Part shown: in pieces, positions 55,086 to 64,000 of the stretch | How positions within the stretch are numbered: position 1 is the first letter of the stretch | Layout: the number at the start of each line of letters is the position of its first letter | From: Chlorobium ferrooxidans DSM 13031 | GTDB lineage: Bacteria > Bacteroidota > Chlorobiia > Chlorobiales > Chlorobiaceae | NCBI RefSeq assembly: GCF_000168715.1 | Contig: NZ_AASE01000009.1 | Coordinates: forward strand, 1 to 64,000 | Length of the DNA stretch: 64,000 nucleotides | Direction of reading: 5' to 3' | Position numbers and translations under genes: made by a program | The notes under the pieces: model-generated | What the model saw: only the letters and a program-made list of their open reading frames with translations | The model's database searches: none | What the model was told of the DNA's origin: nothing

Positions 55086-56291
55086 ATGGGCGAAACAAGT
55101 CTGGGCACCATAAAAAACAGCAACTGGAAAAGTGTACACCCGACTGCCGGGTATACAAAGCGAATGGAGGTGATTGATGATAATATCGTTCACACCTGGA
55201 TTGAGTCAAAAAAGGATGTGATTCTTGATTTCATGGATGCCGAGCTGCTGCAGGTTGTTCTTCAGGAAGCCGGCCTCGAAAACAGAGAGTTTCATATCAT
55301 CTTTGACCTTGCCAATACCACAAGCATTACCTATCGCTACAAACTGGCGATTACCGATCTCTTTTTTAACTGGAGTCCCTTTTTCGGGGTTATAGGTTTT
55401 TACAATATCGCCGAGTCAATGCGCATTATAACCGAATCATTCGCCGCCATTGCACCCGGAAAACTTTGCGTCATTCAGGCCAAAACCTATGAAGAGGTTA
55501 TTGAAAGAGTCAGGGAATATAAATCAGGAGTGCTTCCTTCAATGGAGCTCCCTGATGAGGAGAGAAGGGAAGAGCATCGGTTTCTTGGAGCTGTCGCAAG
55601 ATTGTCGTGGCTGAACCTGCTTGAAGAGCCGATAGAGCTTCCACCAGGGGAGAGCCGTTACTATACGGTTTTCAAAGCAATTGAAGCCCTTCGCCTTGAC
55701 CTTATCGCTAAAAATATTGACTATGAAAAAGAAGTACAAGAGCTTACCCACAACCTTCAAAATCGAATAACCCAGATGACTATAAAAATGAATGCACAGG
55801 CGGAATTGAATAAAAAATCGGTCACCGAATTCAAAACCGAGATCTCTGATCTTAAATCAAGGCTGGCAACACAGGATATGGAGCTCACCAGGGTTTCAAC
55901 TGCAATTGCCGAAAAAACAACCAAATTGCGGAACATTCTTGCACAGATCAATGCGCTTGAAATAGATACAGAGGTTAAAAAAGGTATTGCCGACACCTGT
56001 CTCGGCCTTATAGAGACCGAAACCATTGAAAAAAGGCTGAACACCGAACAGACTGAAGACGACTCGGTATTTCTCTCAAAACTTCAGAAAAAACACCCGA
56101 ACCTCAATCAGCGGGAGCTGAGAATCAGCCTGCTTGTAAAGATGAACTACGATACCGGCGATATTGCCCGTTCTGTCGGCATATCAACACGGGGTATGGA
56201 AAGCATCCGTTACAGAATGCATAAAAAGCTCGGTCTTGGAAAACATCAATCCATCAAAACCTATCTTTCCGAGCTGGCCGTTACCTTCTGA
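55086..56291 (+). CDS. LuxR-type HTH regulator with coiled coil
   Basis: The 401-aa protein ends in a LuxR/GerE-like helix-turn-helix of the type seen in Bacteroidetes/Chlorobi regulators: LNQRELRISLLVKMNYDTGD, then IARSVGISTRGMESIRYRMH and KKLGL. About residues 210-320 are a long coiled coil (KEVQELTHNLQNRITQMTIK and KTEISDLKSRLATQDMELTR). The N-terminal 150 residues (IIFDLANTTSITYRYKLAIT) may be a STAS/SpoIIAA-like sensing domain. There is no receiver or PAS domain. The signal is unknown. A terminator follows directly. Confidence 0.82.
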   Translation: MGETSLGTIKNSNWKSVHPTAGYTKRMEVIDDNIVHTWIESKKDVILDFMDAELLQVVLQEAGLENREFHIIFDLANTTSITYRYKLAITDLFFNWSPFFGVIGFYNIAESMRIITESFAAIAPGKLCVIQAKTYEEVIERVREYKSGVLPSMELPDEERREEHRFLGAVARLSWLNLLEEPIELPPGESRYYTVFKAIEALRLDLIAKNIDYEKEVQELTHNLQNRITQMTIKMNAQAELNKKSVTEFKTEISDLKSRLATQDMELTRVSTAIAEKTTKLRNILAQINALEIDTEVKKGIADTCLGLIETETIEKRLNTEQTEDDSVFLSKLQKKHPNLNQRELRISLLVKMNYDTGDIARSVGISTRGMESIRYRMHKKLGLGKHQSIKTYLSELAVTF

Positions 56292-56312
56292 ACTCCCCTG
56301 CTGAATAGTTGA

Positions 56313-56356
56313 AAAAAGCACTCTATCTGTTTTGGCGATAGAGTGCTTTTTCTTTT
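56313..56356 (+). terminator. rho-independent terminator after the LuxR-HTH gene
   Basis: A 14-bp stem (AAAAAGCACTCTAT at 56313-56326, complement at 56338-56351) with an 11-base loop is followed by C and a run of six T. It begins 21 bases after the stop codon. The flanking A/T runs make it workable in both directions. Confidence 0.9.
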
Positions 56357-56491
56357 TTGGCATCCGGTTACACGTTCTGTGAATTTTTTCATCCCGGTTT
56401 GTTGTTAAGCTATGGTATGTTCTGCTTTTTTGCGGCATCCGGAATGACCACCGGACAGCTTTTACAACCTTTTCCTTAGGGGAGGCAGTCA

Positions 56492-56845
56492 ATGGATATC
56501 CGTAAACTGATAGAGGCCTACCATAAGGCCTGGACATGCGGAGATTTTGCCGCAGCACGCTCTTTTCTGGCTGATGACCTTGATTTCCGGGGCAGTATTG
56601 ACTGCTTTTCAAATGCCGACGATTTTCTTGCCGCACTGAAACAGTTCGCCCGGATGACAAGCCATGTCACCATGCTGAAGAGCTTCTATGACAACGACGG
56701 AGCGGCTCTGCTCTATGACTGTGAAACCCCTGCTCCGGCAGGTGTCATCCGCACAGCGGAGTTCTTTACTGTTTCCGGCAACCGCATTAAAGCTATCCGG
56801 CTGGTTTTTGACGCTACGGATCTGCGTAAAGCGATGCAGGCATGA
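56492..56845 (+). CDS. SnoaL/NTF2-like protein
   Basis: The 117-aa product has the NTF2-like pattern: LIEAYHKAWTCGDFAAARSF at the start, LADDLDFRGSID, then VTMLKSFYDNDGAALLYDCE and IRTAEFFTVSGNRIKAIRLV. It follows a strong GGGGAGG ribosome-binding sequence. The stop overlaps the start of the Nramp transporter gene (ATGA), so the two are translationally coupled. Function unknown; nothing in the sequence links the fold to metal transport beyond this context. Confidence 0.82.
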   Translation: MDIRKLIEAYHKAWTCGDFAAARSFLADDLDFRGSIDCFSNADDFLAALKQFARMTSHVTMLKSFYDNDGAALLYDCETPAPAGVIRTAEFFTVSGNRIKAIRLVFDATDLRKAMQA

Positions 56846-58092
56846 ACAGCAGCTCAAGAACCAAAAAAAGTGTTCCGTTCAGCAAGCTGCTGGGCTTTCT
56901 TGGTCCCGGCTTTCTGGTTACGGTGGGGTTTGTCGATCCAGGCAACTGGGCAACCAATATTGAAGGGGGATCACGGTTCGGCTACGAGCTGCTCTGGGTA
57001 GTTACACTCAGTACACTCATGCTTGTACTGATCCAGCATATGGCTGCCAAGCTTGGCATAGCCACAGGCAAATCGCTTGCAGTCAACATACGCGAACATT
57101 TTCCGGGGCCGGTGACCGCCTTTCTCGGCATCACGGTACTTGCTGCCTGCATTGCCACGGATATTGCCGAGCTTCTGGGAGGCGGGATCGGTTTTTCACT
57201 GCTCTTCGGCATACCGGTCTGGCTCGGCGTACTCTTCACTGTTTTTCTCAAAATTTTCCTCGTCACCAGCCAGCGCTACCATCGGATAGAAACCATCATT
57301 GTCGGTTTTCTCGGGGTGATAACCCTCTGTTATCTTATCGAACTCCTGATTGTCAAGCCTGACTGGGCGGCAGTCACTACCGGCCTGGTTCGTCCTCAAC
57401 TCGGCAGGGAGAACATCTATGTAGCGATGGCTATTCTCGGTGCCCTTATCATGCCCCACAATATCTTTCTGCATTCAAATGTCATTCACAGCAGAGAGTG
57501 GGGAATCTCGGAACAGGAAAAAATAAAGCTGCTCCGGTATGAAAAAATCGACACCATTTCAGCCATGACTCTCGGCTGGGTTGTCAATTCATCAATGATT
57601 ATTGTTTCGGCTGCGGTTTTTTTTCATAATCAGGTGCAGGTATACAATATTGAAGAGGCATCGGCAACACTCAAACCGCTCGCAGGAGAACTGGCAGGAT
57701 TACTCTTTGCCATAGCACTGGTTTTTTCGGGTGTGGGATCTTCCATGACTTCATCGATGGCTGAAGCTAATGTATTAACCGGGTTTCTCGGTAAACCGGA
57801 AGATCCCGGAACCAGGCTCTACCGCAGCGCGGTCTTTGCCACCTCGATACCATCATTCCTGATCATTCTGTTCACTGCCGACACCTTCCGGCTGCTGATT
57901 TTCAGCCAGATCATTCTTGGCATACAGCTTCCGTTTACCCTTCTCTCACTTTTGATTCTCTGTCGCAACAGCAACGTAATGGGTGGTTTCAGAAGCCGGA
58001 ACAGGGAGTTTGCTGCAGCAACACTCATTGCGGCAATCGTTATCATCCTCAACATCTATTTTTTTTACACAACGGTTACCGGAGGGAGCTGA
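56842..58092 (+). CDS. mntH: Nramp-family divalent metal transporter
   Basis: Proton-coupled importer of Mn2+ or other divalent metals in the inner membrane. The 416-aa product has about eleven transmembrane segments, with the metal-binding DPGN at 32-35 in TM1 and MPHN at 204-207 in TM6, the canonical Nramp site. The first gene of the unit encodes a SnoaL-like protein and the next a universal stress protein whose ribosome-binding sequence lies inside the end of this gene. Mn2+ against Fe2+ preference cannot be decided from sequence. Confidence 0.93.
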   Translation: MNSSSRTKKSVPFSKLLGFLGPGFLVTVGFVDPGNWATNIEGGSRFGYELLWVVTLSTLMLVLIQHMAAKLGIATGKSLAVNIREHFPGPVTAFLGITVLAACIATDIAELLGGGIGFSLLFGIPVWLGVLFTVFLKIFLVTSQRYHRIETIIVGFLGVITLCYLIELLIVKPDWAAVTTGLVRPQLGRENIYVAMAILGALIMPHNIFLHSNVIHSREWGISEQEKIKLLRYEKIDTISAMTLGWVVNSSMIIVSAAVFFHNQVQVYNIEEASATLKPLAGELAGLLFAIALVFSGVGSSMTSSMAEANVLTGFLGKPEDPGTRLYRSAVFATSIPSFLIILFTADTFRLLIFSQIILGIQLPFTLLSLLILCRNSNVMGGFRSRNREFAAATLIAAIVIILNIYFFYTTVTGGS

Positions 58093-58093
58093 T

Positions 58094-58504
58094 ATGCACA
58101 GGTACAGGAATATCCTAACAGCCATTGACTGCTCTGATGCAGACATGACCGTAATCGAGCATGTGTCATCACTTGCTTCAGAACCGGGTTCAGTGGTCCA
58201 TCTACTGCATGTTGTCCACTCCCATACCCTCGATCAGGACAGAGACCTTCGAATGCAGGCTGTCACGCTGCTGAACGGCTACCGGGAGAAGATGCAGGCA
58301 GATGGCATTGATGCGAGAGTGATTATCAGAAGTGGAGAACCGGAGGATGAAATTCTCTCTGAAATAGAGGAGAACGGGTATGACCTCCTTGCCATGGCAA
58401 CTCATGGCCACCGGCTGCCGGAAAGAATTCTCTTTGGAAGTGTATCAAGAACGCTTCGAAAAAAAATCACGATCCCTCTGCTCCTGATCAACTCCGATCG
58501 TTAG
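58094..58504 (+). CDS. universal stress protein (UspA family)
   Basis: The 136-aa single-domain protein starts MHRYRNILTAIDCSDADMTV, with the Asp of the ATP-binding region. It ends with DLLAMATHGHRLPERILFGS, a form of the G-x2-G-x9-G-[ST] nucleotide-binding motif in which the first glycine pair is altered (GHRLPERILFGS), then TIPLLLINS. ATP binding is therefore likely but not certain. GGAGGGAG in the end of the mntH gene serves as the ribosome-binding site, so the two are tightly linked. Confidence 0.88.
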   Translation: MHRYRNILTAIDCSDADMTVIEHVSSLASEPGSVVHLLHVVHSHTLDQDRDLRMQAVTLLNGYREKMQADGIDARVIIRSGEPEDEILSEIEENGYDLLAMATHGHRLPERILFGSVSRTLRKKITIPLLLINSDR

Positions 58505-58791
58505 CGGGTGGCAAATTCCGGCAACCTTTGCCTCCCCCTTGCCACTCCCTTCAAAAAGAGGTGAATGGAGAAAAAAACCGCTATATTCGCCTTCTTCCTG
58601 CATACAAGGAACTTAAGCCGCTCTATGGTGATTATAATGTACAGATTCCGGATCTCTTTATATTTCAAAGCAACTTCCAGAAAGACCGGTTTTGTCGTGA
58701 TGTGGAAATCCTGATGACCGTTTATTGTGATACCACATTTGAACTATTTTCATACTTTTGTTCTCTTTTTCATTCATAACAACAGACAACT

Positions 58792-59481
58792 ATGACACAT
58801 CTGCAAAAACTCACCAGACCGGTAGCACTGCTGCTTATTCTCGCCATGACCACACTGACCTGGGGCTGCCAGTCATCAAGCAATGCGGGACGTGGTGCGG
58901 GTATCGGCGCAACCGCAGGCGGCGTAATCGGGGGTATTATCGGAAGCAGAACCGGAAGCTGGGCCAAAGGTGCCCTTATCGGCGCTGCCATCGGCGGTGC
59001 AAGCGGAGCTTTGATCGGCAACTACATGGACAAACAGGCCGCTGAAATCCGCAACGAAGTCAACGGAGTCCAGGTTGAACGGGAAGGCGAAGGCATAAGG
59101 GTAACGATGGATTCCGGAATTCTCTTCACATCCGGCTCATCGACGCTAACCTCAACCAGCCGTGCAAACATTGAAAAACTTGCCCGGATTTTCAACCGCT
59201 ACAATGACACCAAAGTCGTTATTGAAGGGCATACCGATAATACCGGCAGCGCAGCATCAAACCAGCTGCTCTCCGAGAGAAGGGCCGAGTCGGTTGCCAA
59301 ACTGTTGAGCGCATACGGTGTTTCAGATCGCAGACTCTCTCCGGTCGGCTACGGTCAGTCACGTCCGGTAGCATCCAACGACACGGAATACGGCCGCCAG
59401 AATAACCGCCGTGTTGAAGTGCTGATCTATGCCAATGAGGAGCTCAAGCAGAAGGCTGCATCCGGTCGCCTGGATCAGTAA
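58792..59481 (+). CDS. OmpA-family lipoprotein with glycine zipper
   Basis: The 229-aa protein has a lipoprotein signal (LLLILAMTTLTWGC, Cys at residue 26), a glycine-zipper segment (GAGIGATAGGVIGGIIGSR, then GALIGAAIGGASGALIG) and a C-terminal OmpA domain. The OmpA domain has the peptidoglycan-binding pattern VIEGHTDNTGSAASNQLLSE, RRAESVAKLL and NNRRVEVLI. This is the YiaD type, tethering the outer membrane to the cell wall. Monocistronic, with a terminator at 59514-59548. Confidence 0.92.
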   Translation: MTHLQKLTRPVALLLILAMTTLTWGCQSSSNAGRGAGIGATAGGVIGGIIGSRTGSWAKGALIGAAIGGASGALIGNYMDKQAAEIRNEVNGVQVEREGEGIRVTMDSGILFTSGSSTLTSTSRANIEKLARIFNRYNDTKVVIEGHTDNTGSAASNQLLSERRAESVAKLLSAYGVSDRRLSPVGYGQSRPVASNDTEYGRQNNRRVEVLIYANEELKQKAASGRLDQ

Positions 59482-59513
59482 CCTTTTCCTGTACGGAAAG
59501 AAGTAAACAAGTT

Positions 59514-59548
59514 AAAAGCCTGAATGCACCCCGTTCAGGCTTTTTTTT
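59514..59548 (+). terminator. rho-independent terminator after the OmpA lipoprotein gene
   Basis: A stem AAGCCTGAA/TTCAGGCTT (59516-59524 with 59534-59542) with a 9-base loop leads into eight T residues. It starts 33 bases after the stop codon. Confidence 0.9.
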
Positions 59549-59680
59549 CGGGCCCTCAAACCGCCGAACAAATTAATAGCGGTGAACATAAAAAAATCTT
59601 ACATTTCCCACCATACAACCGCTCCTGCCTTGACTCACAAGCGCAGCGCAGCAAACGGAATCAAAAATATTGTGCTTGCC

Positions 59681-60076
59681 ATGACACACTTCAAAAATGC
59701 TGAAGAGGTTCTCTTTCAATGGGTTTCAAGGGTATGCAGCGGAAGTCCCGATGATATTGCAGCTCTGTATGATGAAGCCGCGGTTCTTGTTCCGACCTTT
59801 TCCCCCCATACCGTCACAACCCCTGAGGGTATAAAAGGCTATTTCGGACAGCTCGCATCAAGGGACGGACTTGGTGTTCGACTCCACAACAAGGCACTCA
59901 GAAAACAGGCACTGAGCGATACACTCTTTGCTCTGAGCGGGATCTACTCCTTTGAGTTCGAAGTTGACCAGGTTCTGCTCTCCTTCCCGTCACGCTTCAG
60001 CTTTATGGTCGATATTTCAAGAGCGCAGCCGATCATTCACCACCACTCCTCGCAGGTTCCAAGGAATCTCTCCTGA
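59681..60076 (+). CDS. SnoaL/SgcJ-like NTF2-fold protein
   Basis: The start is put at the ATG of MTHFKNAEEVLFQWVSRV (131 aa); an upstream ATG at 59582 would add 33 residues that do not look like the fold. The protein contains the family pattern DIAALYDEAAVLVPTFSPHT, EGIKGYFGQL and a C-terminal FSFMVDISRAQPIIHHHSSQ with three consecutive histidines. The final H-x-x-S block is characteristic of this DUF4440/SgcJ subgroup. Function unknown. The gene is followed by the GH15-type gene after 122 bases. Confidence 0.8.
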   Translation: MTHFKNAEEVLFQWVSRVCSGSPDDIAALYDEAAVLVPTFSPHTVTTPEGIKGYFGQLASRDGLGVRLHNKALRKQALSDTLFALSGIYSFEFEVDQVLLSFPSRFSFMVDISRAQPIIHHHSSQVPRNLS

Positions 60077-60198
60077 CCGTTCTATCTCCACCCGGAACAA
60101 TGCCGCACGAAACAGCGTGCCGTGTTCCGGGAATTCGTTATTATCTGCTGTAGAGCGTTTTTCTCGTTCTCCCTGCCGGATAAAACAGGAATGCGGAA

Positions 60199-62868
60199 AT
60201 GTACAGAAGCATTGCCGATTACGGAGTTATAGGGGATCTTCACACGGTCGCCCTGGTCTCGAAAGAGGGCTCCATTGATTACTGTTCTCTGCCCCGGCTC
60301 GACTCCCCGACTCTCTTTGCCGCACTGCTTGATGATGAAAAAGGGGGATTCTTCTCGCTGCAGCCCTCCGGGCCCTTCTCGTCACATCAGGAGTATATCG
60401 CAAATACCAACATCCTCTCATGCAGATTCACGACTGACACGGCCGAAGCACTGCTTTATGACTTCATGCCGGTACAGCAACCCGGAGCACTCAGAGGAAC
60501 ACAACAGCGTATCCACCGCTGCCTGAGGGTAGTGAGGGGAGATATGGCATTCACCCTGACGTTGATGGCTCGACCGGATTTTGCCAGAGTGGTGCCCGAA
60601 ATTACACCGGCAGGAGAGAACCGCTATGCCATCCGCTACGGGCGCAAAACGCTTACGCTCAGCACAGGATGCAGCAGTTGCTCGCTTATCGGCATTGCTT
60701 CAGGCACGCTCACACTTGAACTCCGGCTCGCCGCTCCCGGTGAAGCTCACATAGATCTCCTCTTTGGAAGCGTGAAATCCGGTGAGGCTCTCCCCTGCCC
60801 ATTTGAAGAGAATGTGCTCTTCTGGCAGGAGTGGGTAAATCGATGCCTGGGGGAACGGTGCGCATATCTGGGAGAGTTCATGCCGATGGTCAACCGCTCC
60901 CTGCTTGCACTTAAACTCCTGACCTTTCAGCCGACCGGAGCCATTGCCGCAGCGGCAACAACATCCCTTCCGGAAACTTTGGGGGGTGAAAGAAACTGGG
61001 ACTACCGTTTCAGCTGGCTGAGAGATTCATCCTTCACGCTCAAAGCGCTCTTCACCGTTGGTCACATCAACGAAGCTGATGCCTATCTTCGCTGGCTGCA
61101 CCTCACCTACCGGAAATACGGCAGCCGTAACCTGCAGATCATGTATACCCTGCAGGGAAAGGCGCGGCTCAGGGAGAAGAAGCTCGGCCATTTGAAGGGG
61201 TACCGCAATTCGCAACCGGTGAGAATCGGCAACGACGCCCACCGCCAGAACCAGTGGGATATCTATGGAGAGGTCATGGAGAGCGCTCTGCGTCTCTCGG
61301 ATTACGCAGGGAAGATCGACGAGGAGCTCTGGCCGTTTTTCAGCAACATCTGCGAGCTGGCTATAGAGAACTGGCAGAAACCCGATGACGGCATCTGGGA
61401 GGTACGCAACGGACCGCATCATTTCGTCTATTCAAAAGTGATGTGCTGGGTTGCCCTTGACCGCGGCATCACCATTGCCCGCCGTTTCGGCTTTGACGCC
61501 CCGGTTGAGCGCTGGCAGCAGGAGCGTGATCGTATCAGGAACGATATTCTGGAGAAAGGATACAACCCTGCACTGAACAGTTTTGTACAGAAATACGGCT
61601 CAACGGATCTGGATGCAAGCCTCCTTCTGCTTCCGCTTGCAGGGTTCCTTCCGGTTGATGACAAACGGGTGCAGGGCACCATTGAGGCATGCCGGAACGG
61701 GCTTATGGAAAACGGTTTTCTGCTCCGCTACCGCTCGGAAGACGGACTCAAAGGGGAAGAAGGCGGATTTGTGCTCTGCAATTTCTGGCTGGTGGAGTCT
61801 CTTGCGCTTTCAGGCAAAAGCGATGAGGCAAGAGAGCTGCTCCGGAGAACCCTCACGGCATCAAACCATCTCGGCCTCTTTTCGGAAGAGTTTGACACCG
61901 AAAAGCTGGAGATGCTCGGCAACTTCCCCCAGGCATTCAGCCATATCGGCTATATCAATGCCGTATCGGCGATCCTCGGAAAACAGCCTGAACTGCAAAG
62001 AGCAGTAACGATGCCCTCCTGGGGCGAGCGGCTGCGGAACCTTATCCCCATCCAGGTCACGCTGAACAAAAGAGCAGAGAGCGATCCGGAATCGGGCATT
62101 GAGACCGGCGCCCGGCTGAAGCAGGCACTGGGCAGGCTTCAGGGGGCATTTTTTAATGCAGAGAGGGGCATGATCAATTATGAAGCGCTGAAACAGTCCG
62201 GAGAGTTCCTCAACTATCTCCGGCTTGCCGGATCACTCAACAGCTTCAAACCGGAAACACTCAAAAGCGACGCGGAAAAAAAGGCGTTCTGGATCAATAT
62301 CTACAACATTCTCATCATTCACGGAGTCATCGAATTCAATATTCAAAGCTCGGTACTTGAAATCGTCAACTTCTTCGGCAGGATCGGCTACACGATCGGC
62401 GGAATCTTCTTTTCTCCCGATGACATTGAGCACGGCATCCTCCGCATAAACCGTCCGCACCCCTTTTTCCCGAACAAACCATTCCTTGAAAGCGATCCGC
62501 GAAAAGCGTTCATGCTTGAACAGTTCGATCCCCGCATCCACTTTGCACTGGTCTGCGCGGCATCAAGCTGCCCTCCCGTTGAGTTCTATGATGCAGCGAT
62601 CATCGACCGGCAGCTTGATATGGCGGCAAGAAGTTTTATCAATCGACAGGGAATGGAGATCGACAGGGAGCTCAACACACTCCGGCTCTCACCGGTCTTC
62701 GACTGGTACAGCGGAGATTTCGGCCGCACCAGACGTGAAATCATTCTTTCACTGCTGCCCTGGGTCGGGGAGGAGAAAAAAGGGTGGATAGAAGAGCACC
62801 TCTCATCGCTGCATGTGCGATACCTTCCCTACAACTGGAACCTGAACAGCTCTCTGCAGCAGCACTGA
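60199..62868 (+). CDS. GH15 glucoamylase/trehalase-like protein fused to DUF547
   Basis: The 889-aa protein, without a signal peptide, starts MYRSIADYGVIGDLHTVALV as GH15-family enzymes do. It has the (alpha/alpha)6-barrel markers NWDYRFSWLRDSSFTL, QWDIYGEV, EEGGFVLCNFWLVE (general acid Glu) and GLFSEEFD (likely general base). From about 655 to 850 it continues as a DUF547-type domain: AFWINIYNILIIHGVIEF, NRPHPFFP, RIHFALVCAASSCPP. The GH15 part may hydrolyse alpha-glucan or trehalose; DUF547 has no established activity. Such a fusion is unusual. Storage-glycogen metabolism is one possible role. Confidence 0.88.
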   Translation: MYRSIADYGVIGDLHTVALVSKEGSIDYCSLPRLDSPTLFAALLDDEKGGFFSLQPSGPFSSHQEYIANTNILSCRFTTDTAEALLYDFMPVQQPGALRGTQQRIHRCLRVVRGDMAFTLTLMARPDFARVVPEITPAGENRYAIRYGRKTLTLSTGCSSCSLIGIASGTLTLELRLAAPGEAHIDLLFGSVKSGEALPCPFEENVLFWQEWVNRCLGERCAYLGEFMPMVNRSLLALKLLTFQPTGAIAAAATTSLPETLGGERNWDYRFSWLRDSSFTLKALFTVGHINEADAYLRWLHLTYRKYGSRNLQIMYTLQGKARLREKKLGHLKGYRNSQPVRIGNDAHRQNQWDIYGEVMESALRLSDYAGKIDEELWPFFSNICELAIENWQKPDDGIWEVRNGPHHFVYSKVMCWVALDRGITIARRFGFDAPVERWQQERDRIRNDILEKGYNPALNSFVQKYGSTDLDASLLLLPLAGFLPVDDKRVQGTIEACRNGLMENGFLLRYRSEDGLKGEEGGFVLCNFWLVESLALSGKSDEARELLRRTLTASNHLGLFSEEFDTEKLEMLGNFPQAFSHIGYINAVSAILGKQPELQRAVTMPSWGERLRNLIPIQVTLNKRAESDPESGIETGARLKQALGRLQGAFFNAERGMINYEALKQSGEFLNYLRLAGSLNSFKPETLKSDAEKKAFWINIYNILIIHGVIEFNIQSSVLEIVNFFGRIGYTIGGIFFSPDDIEHGILRINRPHPFFPNKPFLESDPRKAFMLEQFDPRIHFALVCAASSCPPVEFYDAAIIDRQLDMAARSFINRQGMEIDRELNTLRLSPVFDWYSGDFGRTRREIILSLLPWVGEEKKGWIEEHLSSLHVRYLPYNWNLNSSLQQH

Positions 62869-62902
62869 ACCCCGCATAGCGAGATACGGGGCCCTCCGGT
62901 CA

Positions 62903-63958
62903 TCACGCGTCTGATTTACGTTCTTTCAACGCAGCATCAAGCAGGTCAAGCTTCTCTTTCATCGCGCCAAGATTACGCATCATCGCCTCAAGCTTCAACT
63001 GATCACGCATCGGCTGAGCGGGAGTTCCGCGCAGAACCGTGCCCGGCTGCATAAAGGATTTCGAGATACCGGTTTTGGCTGCAACCTGAATATTGTCGGC
63101 AAGTTCAAGATGACCGGCAAATCCGGCCTGTCCGCCAATAAGGCAGTGACGACCAACGACTACGCTGCCTGAAATCCCGGCCTGTGCGGCAATAACCGTA
63201 TCATCACCAATCGTGCAGTTATGGGCTATCTGAACAAGGTTATCAATCTTGACTCCCCGTCCGATCACCGTACTGCCCATGGTTGCCCGGTCAATCGTGG
63301 AGTTCGCGCCGATCTCGACATCATCGCCGATCTCGACAACGCCCATCTGGGGAATCTTCACATAGGATCCGTCGCTCTGGGGAGCAAAACCGAATCCGTC
63401 AGCACCGATAACACTCCCCGAGTGAACAACCACCCTGTTGCCGAGAGCGGTTCCTTCATAGAGGGTGACACGGGGAAAAAGAAGAACATCCTCACCAAGC
63501 GTTACTCCGTTCAGAAGCACACTATGCGAGCCTATAACCGTGTTGCGGCCGATTGAACAGTTATCGCCGATCACCGCATATTCACCGACAGATACTCCGT
63601 CAGCAATAGTGGTACCGCTGCCGATAACTGCGCTCGACGCAATGCCGGGGGCGGTTATAACACGGGGGGGAGCAAATATTTTCAGGAGAAAAACAAAAGC
63701 GGTATAGGGGTCACTCACCTTGAGAAATGATCGTTTTTCTGTGAATTCGTCAACAGAAACCGAGCGGTGCACAATAACCAGAGAGGCTTCGGTTGTGCCG
63801 AGGAAGCGGATATATTTTTCGTTGGCTATAAAGCTTACCTGCCCCGGGCCGGCAAGTTCAATTTTGGCCGGACCGGTGATCTTTCCCTCACCACTGCCGA
63901 GCAGTTCAACCGAGTCCGAAAAGCGGAGCAGGTACTCCCTGATCTCCTGAATAGTCAT
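62903..63958 (-). CDS. lpxD: UDP-3-O-acyl-glucosamine N-acyltransferase
   Basis: Third step of lipid A synthesis; transfers a 3-hydroxyacyl chain from ACP to UDP-3-O-acylglucosamine. The start at 63958 ([10 protein letters not shown], 351 aa) is preferred over a TTG three codons upstream. An N-terminal LpxD domain (about 1-100) is followed by the left-handed beta-helix of hexapeptide repeats ([20 protein letters not shown], then [20 protein letters not shown]) with the catalytic His in [16 protein letters not shown]-terminal helical extension ([20 protein letters not shown]) trimerises the enzyme. The window ends just upstream. Confidence 0.94.
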   Translation of the reverse strand: MTIQEIREYLLRFSDSVELLGSGEGKITGPAKIELAGPGQVSFIANEKYIRFLGTTEASLVIVHRSVSVDEFTEKRSFLKVSDPYTAFVFLLKIFAPPRVITAPGIASSAVIGSGTTIADGVSVGEYAVIGDNCSIGRNTVIGSHSVLLNGVTLGEDVLLFPRVTLYEGTALGNRVVVHSGSVIGADGFGFAPQSDGSYVKIPQMGVVEIGDDVEIGANSTIDRATMGSTVIGRGVKIDNLVQIAHNCTIGDDTVIAAQAGISGSVVVGRHCLIGGQAGFAGHLELADNIQVAAKTGISKSFMQPGTVLRGTPAQPMRDQLKLEAMMRNLGAMKEKLDLLDAALKERKSDA

Positions 63959-64000
63959 ATTTTTCAAGCAAATAACCTCGCTTTAGAAAGAGGAAATAAT

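Noticed and set aside
58528..58779. An 83-codon frame between the universal stress protein and OmpA lipoprotein genes.
   Set aside because: No ribosome-binding site and no coherent protein pattern; it reads through the presumed promoter region of the lipoprotein gene.

Overview
The window comes from a green sulfur bacterium (Chlorobi, Chlorobium/Pelodictyon-like). The strongest evidence is the block lpdA-bchI-bchD-bchT (13042 down to 4402). It encodes all three magnesium chelatase subunit types, and the large subunit looks like the BchH/S/T paralogue that sits beside bchD and bchI in this phylum. A KorAB-type ferredoxin-dependent 2-oxoacid oxidoreductase and a small class I cytochrome c also fit. 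No transposase, phage structural gene or CRISPR array was seen.

Layout. 1-1500: two paralogous small secreted proteins, each preceded by the same sigma-54-like promoter element and, further upstream, an array of GAGAC boxes. 1500-2620: three serine tRNA genes (GCT, TGA, GGA) interleaved with tandem repeats that each begin with a copy of a tRNA 3' end. 2830-24936: mostly core genes (guaB, the bch block, rluD, prolyl oligopeptidase, alkD, an ABC-F ATPase, a cytochrome c, an amidohydrolase, a metallophosphoesterase, a DnaQ-like exonuclease). 24990-35030: accessory region with an orphan Phd antitoxin, a RelE/ParE-type toxin-antitoxin pair, decayed duplications, a winged-helix/HEPN gene pair, a second HEPN gene directly behind a tRNA-like sequence, an HNH endonuclease, a two-gene RiPP-like cluster (precursor plus B12-type radical SAM enzyme) and an AbiE system with an intact antitoxin and broken toxin. 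35030-64000: membrane and periplasmic proteins, a phosphotransacetylase-acetate kinase-phosphoketolase block, a flavin reductase with a DODA-type dioxygenase, korAB, msrB, a hybrid histidine kinase, a fimbrial-chaperone-like cluster, a LuxR-HTH regulator, an Nramp-UspA unit, an OmpA lipoprotein, a GH15-DUF547 fusion and lpxD.

Best candidates for undescribed biology: (1) the RiPP-like pair at 30840-32629, whose precursor ends in an Ala/Val/Ile-rich tail; (2) the tRNA-like RNA plus HEPN gene at 28755-29656 and the convergent winged-helix/HEPN pair at 27315-28605; (3) the serine-tRNA-linked repeats, whose hairpins show a compensatory base change; (4) the GAGAC-box/sigma-54-like regulatory architecture at the left end. 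All functional statements come from reading sequence and recalling family motifs; no database search was run.
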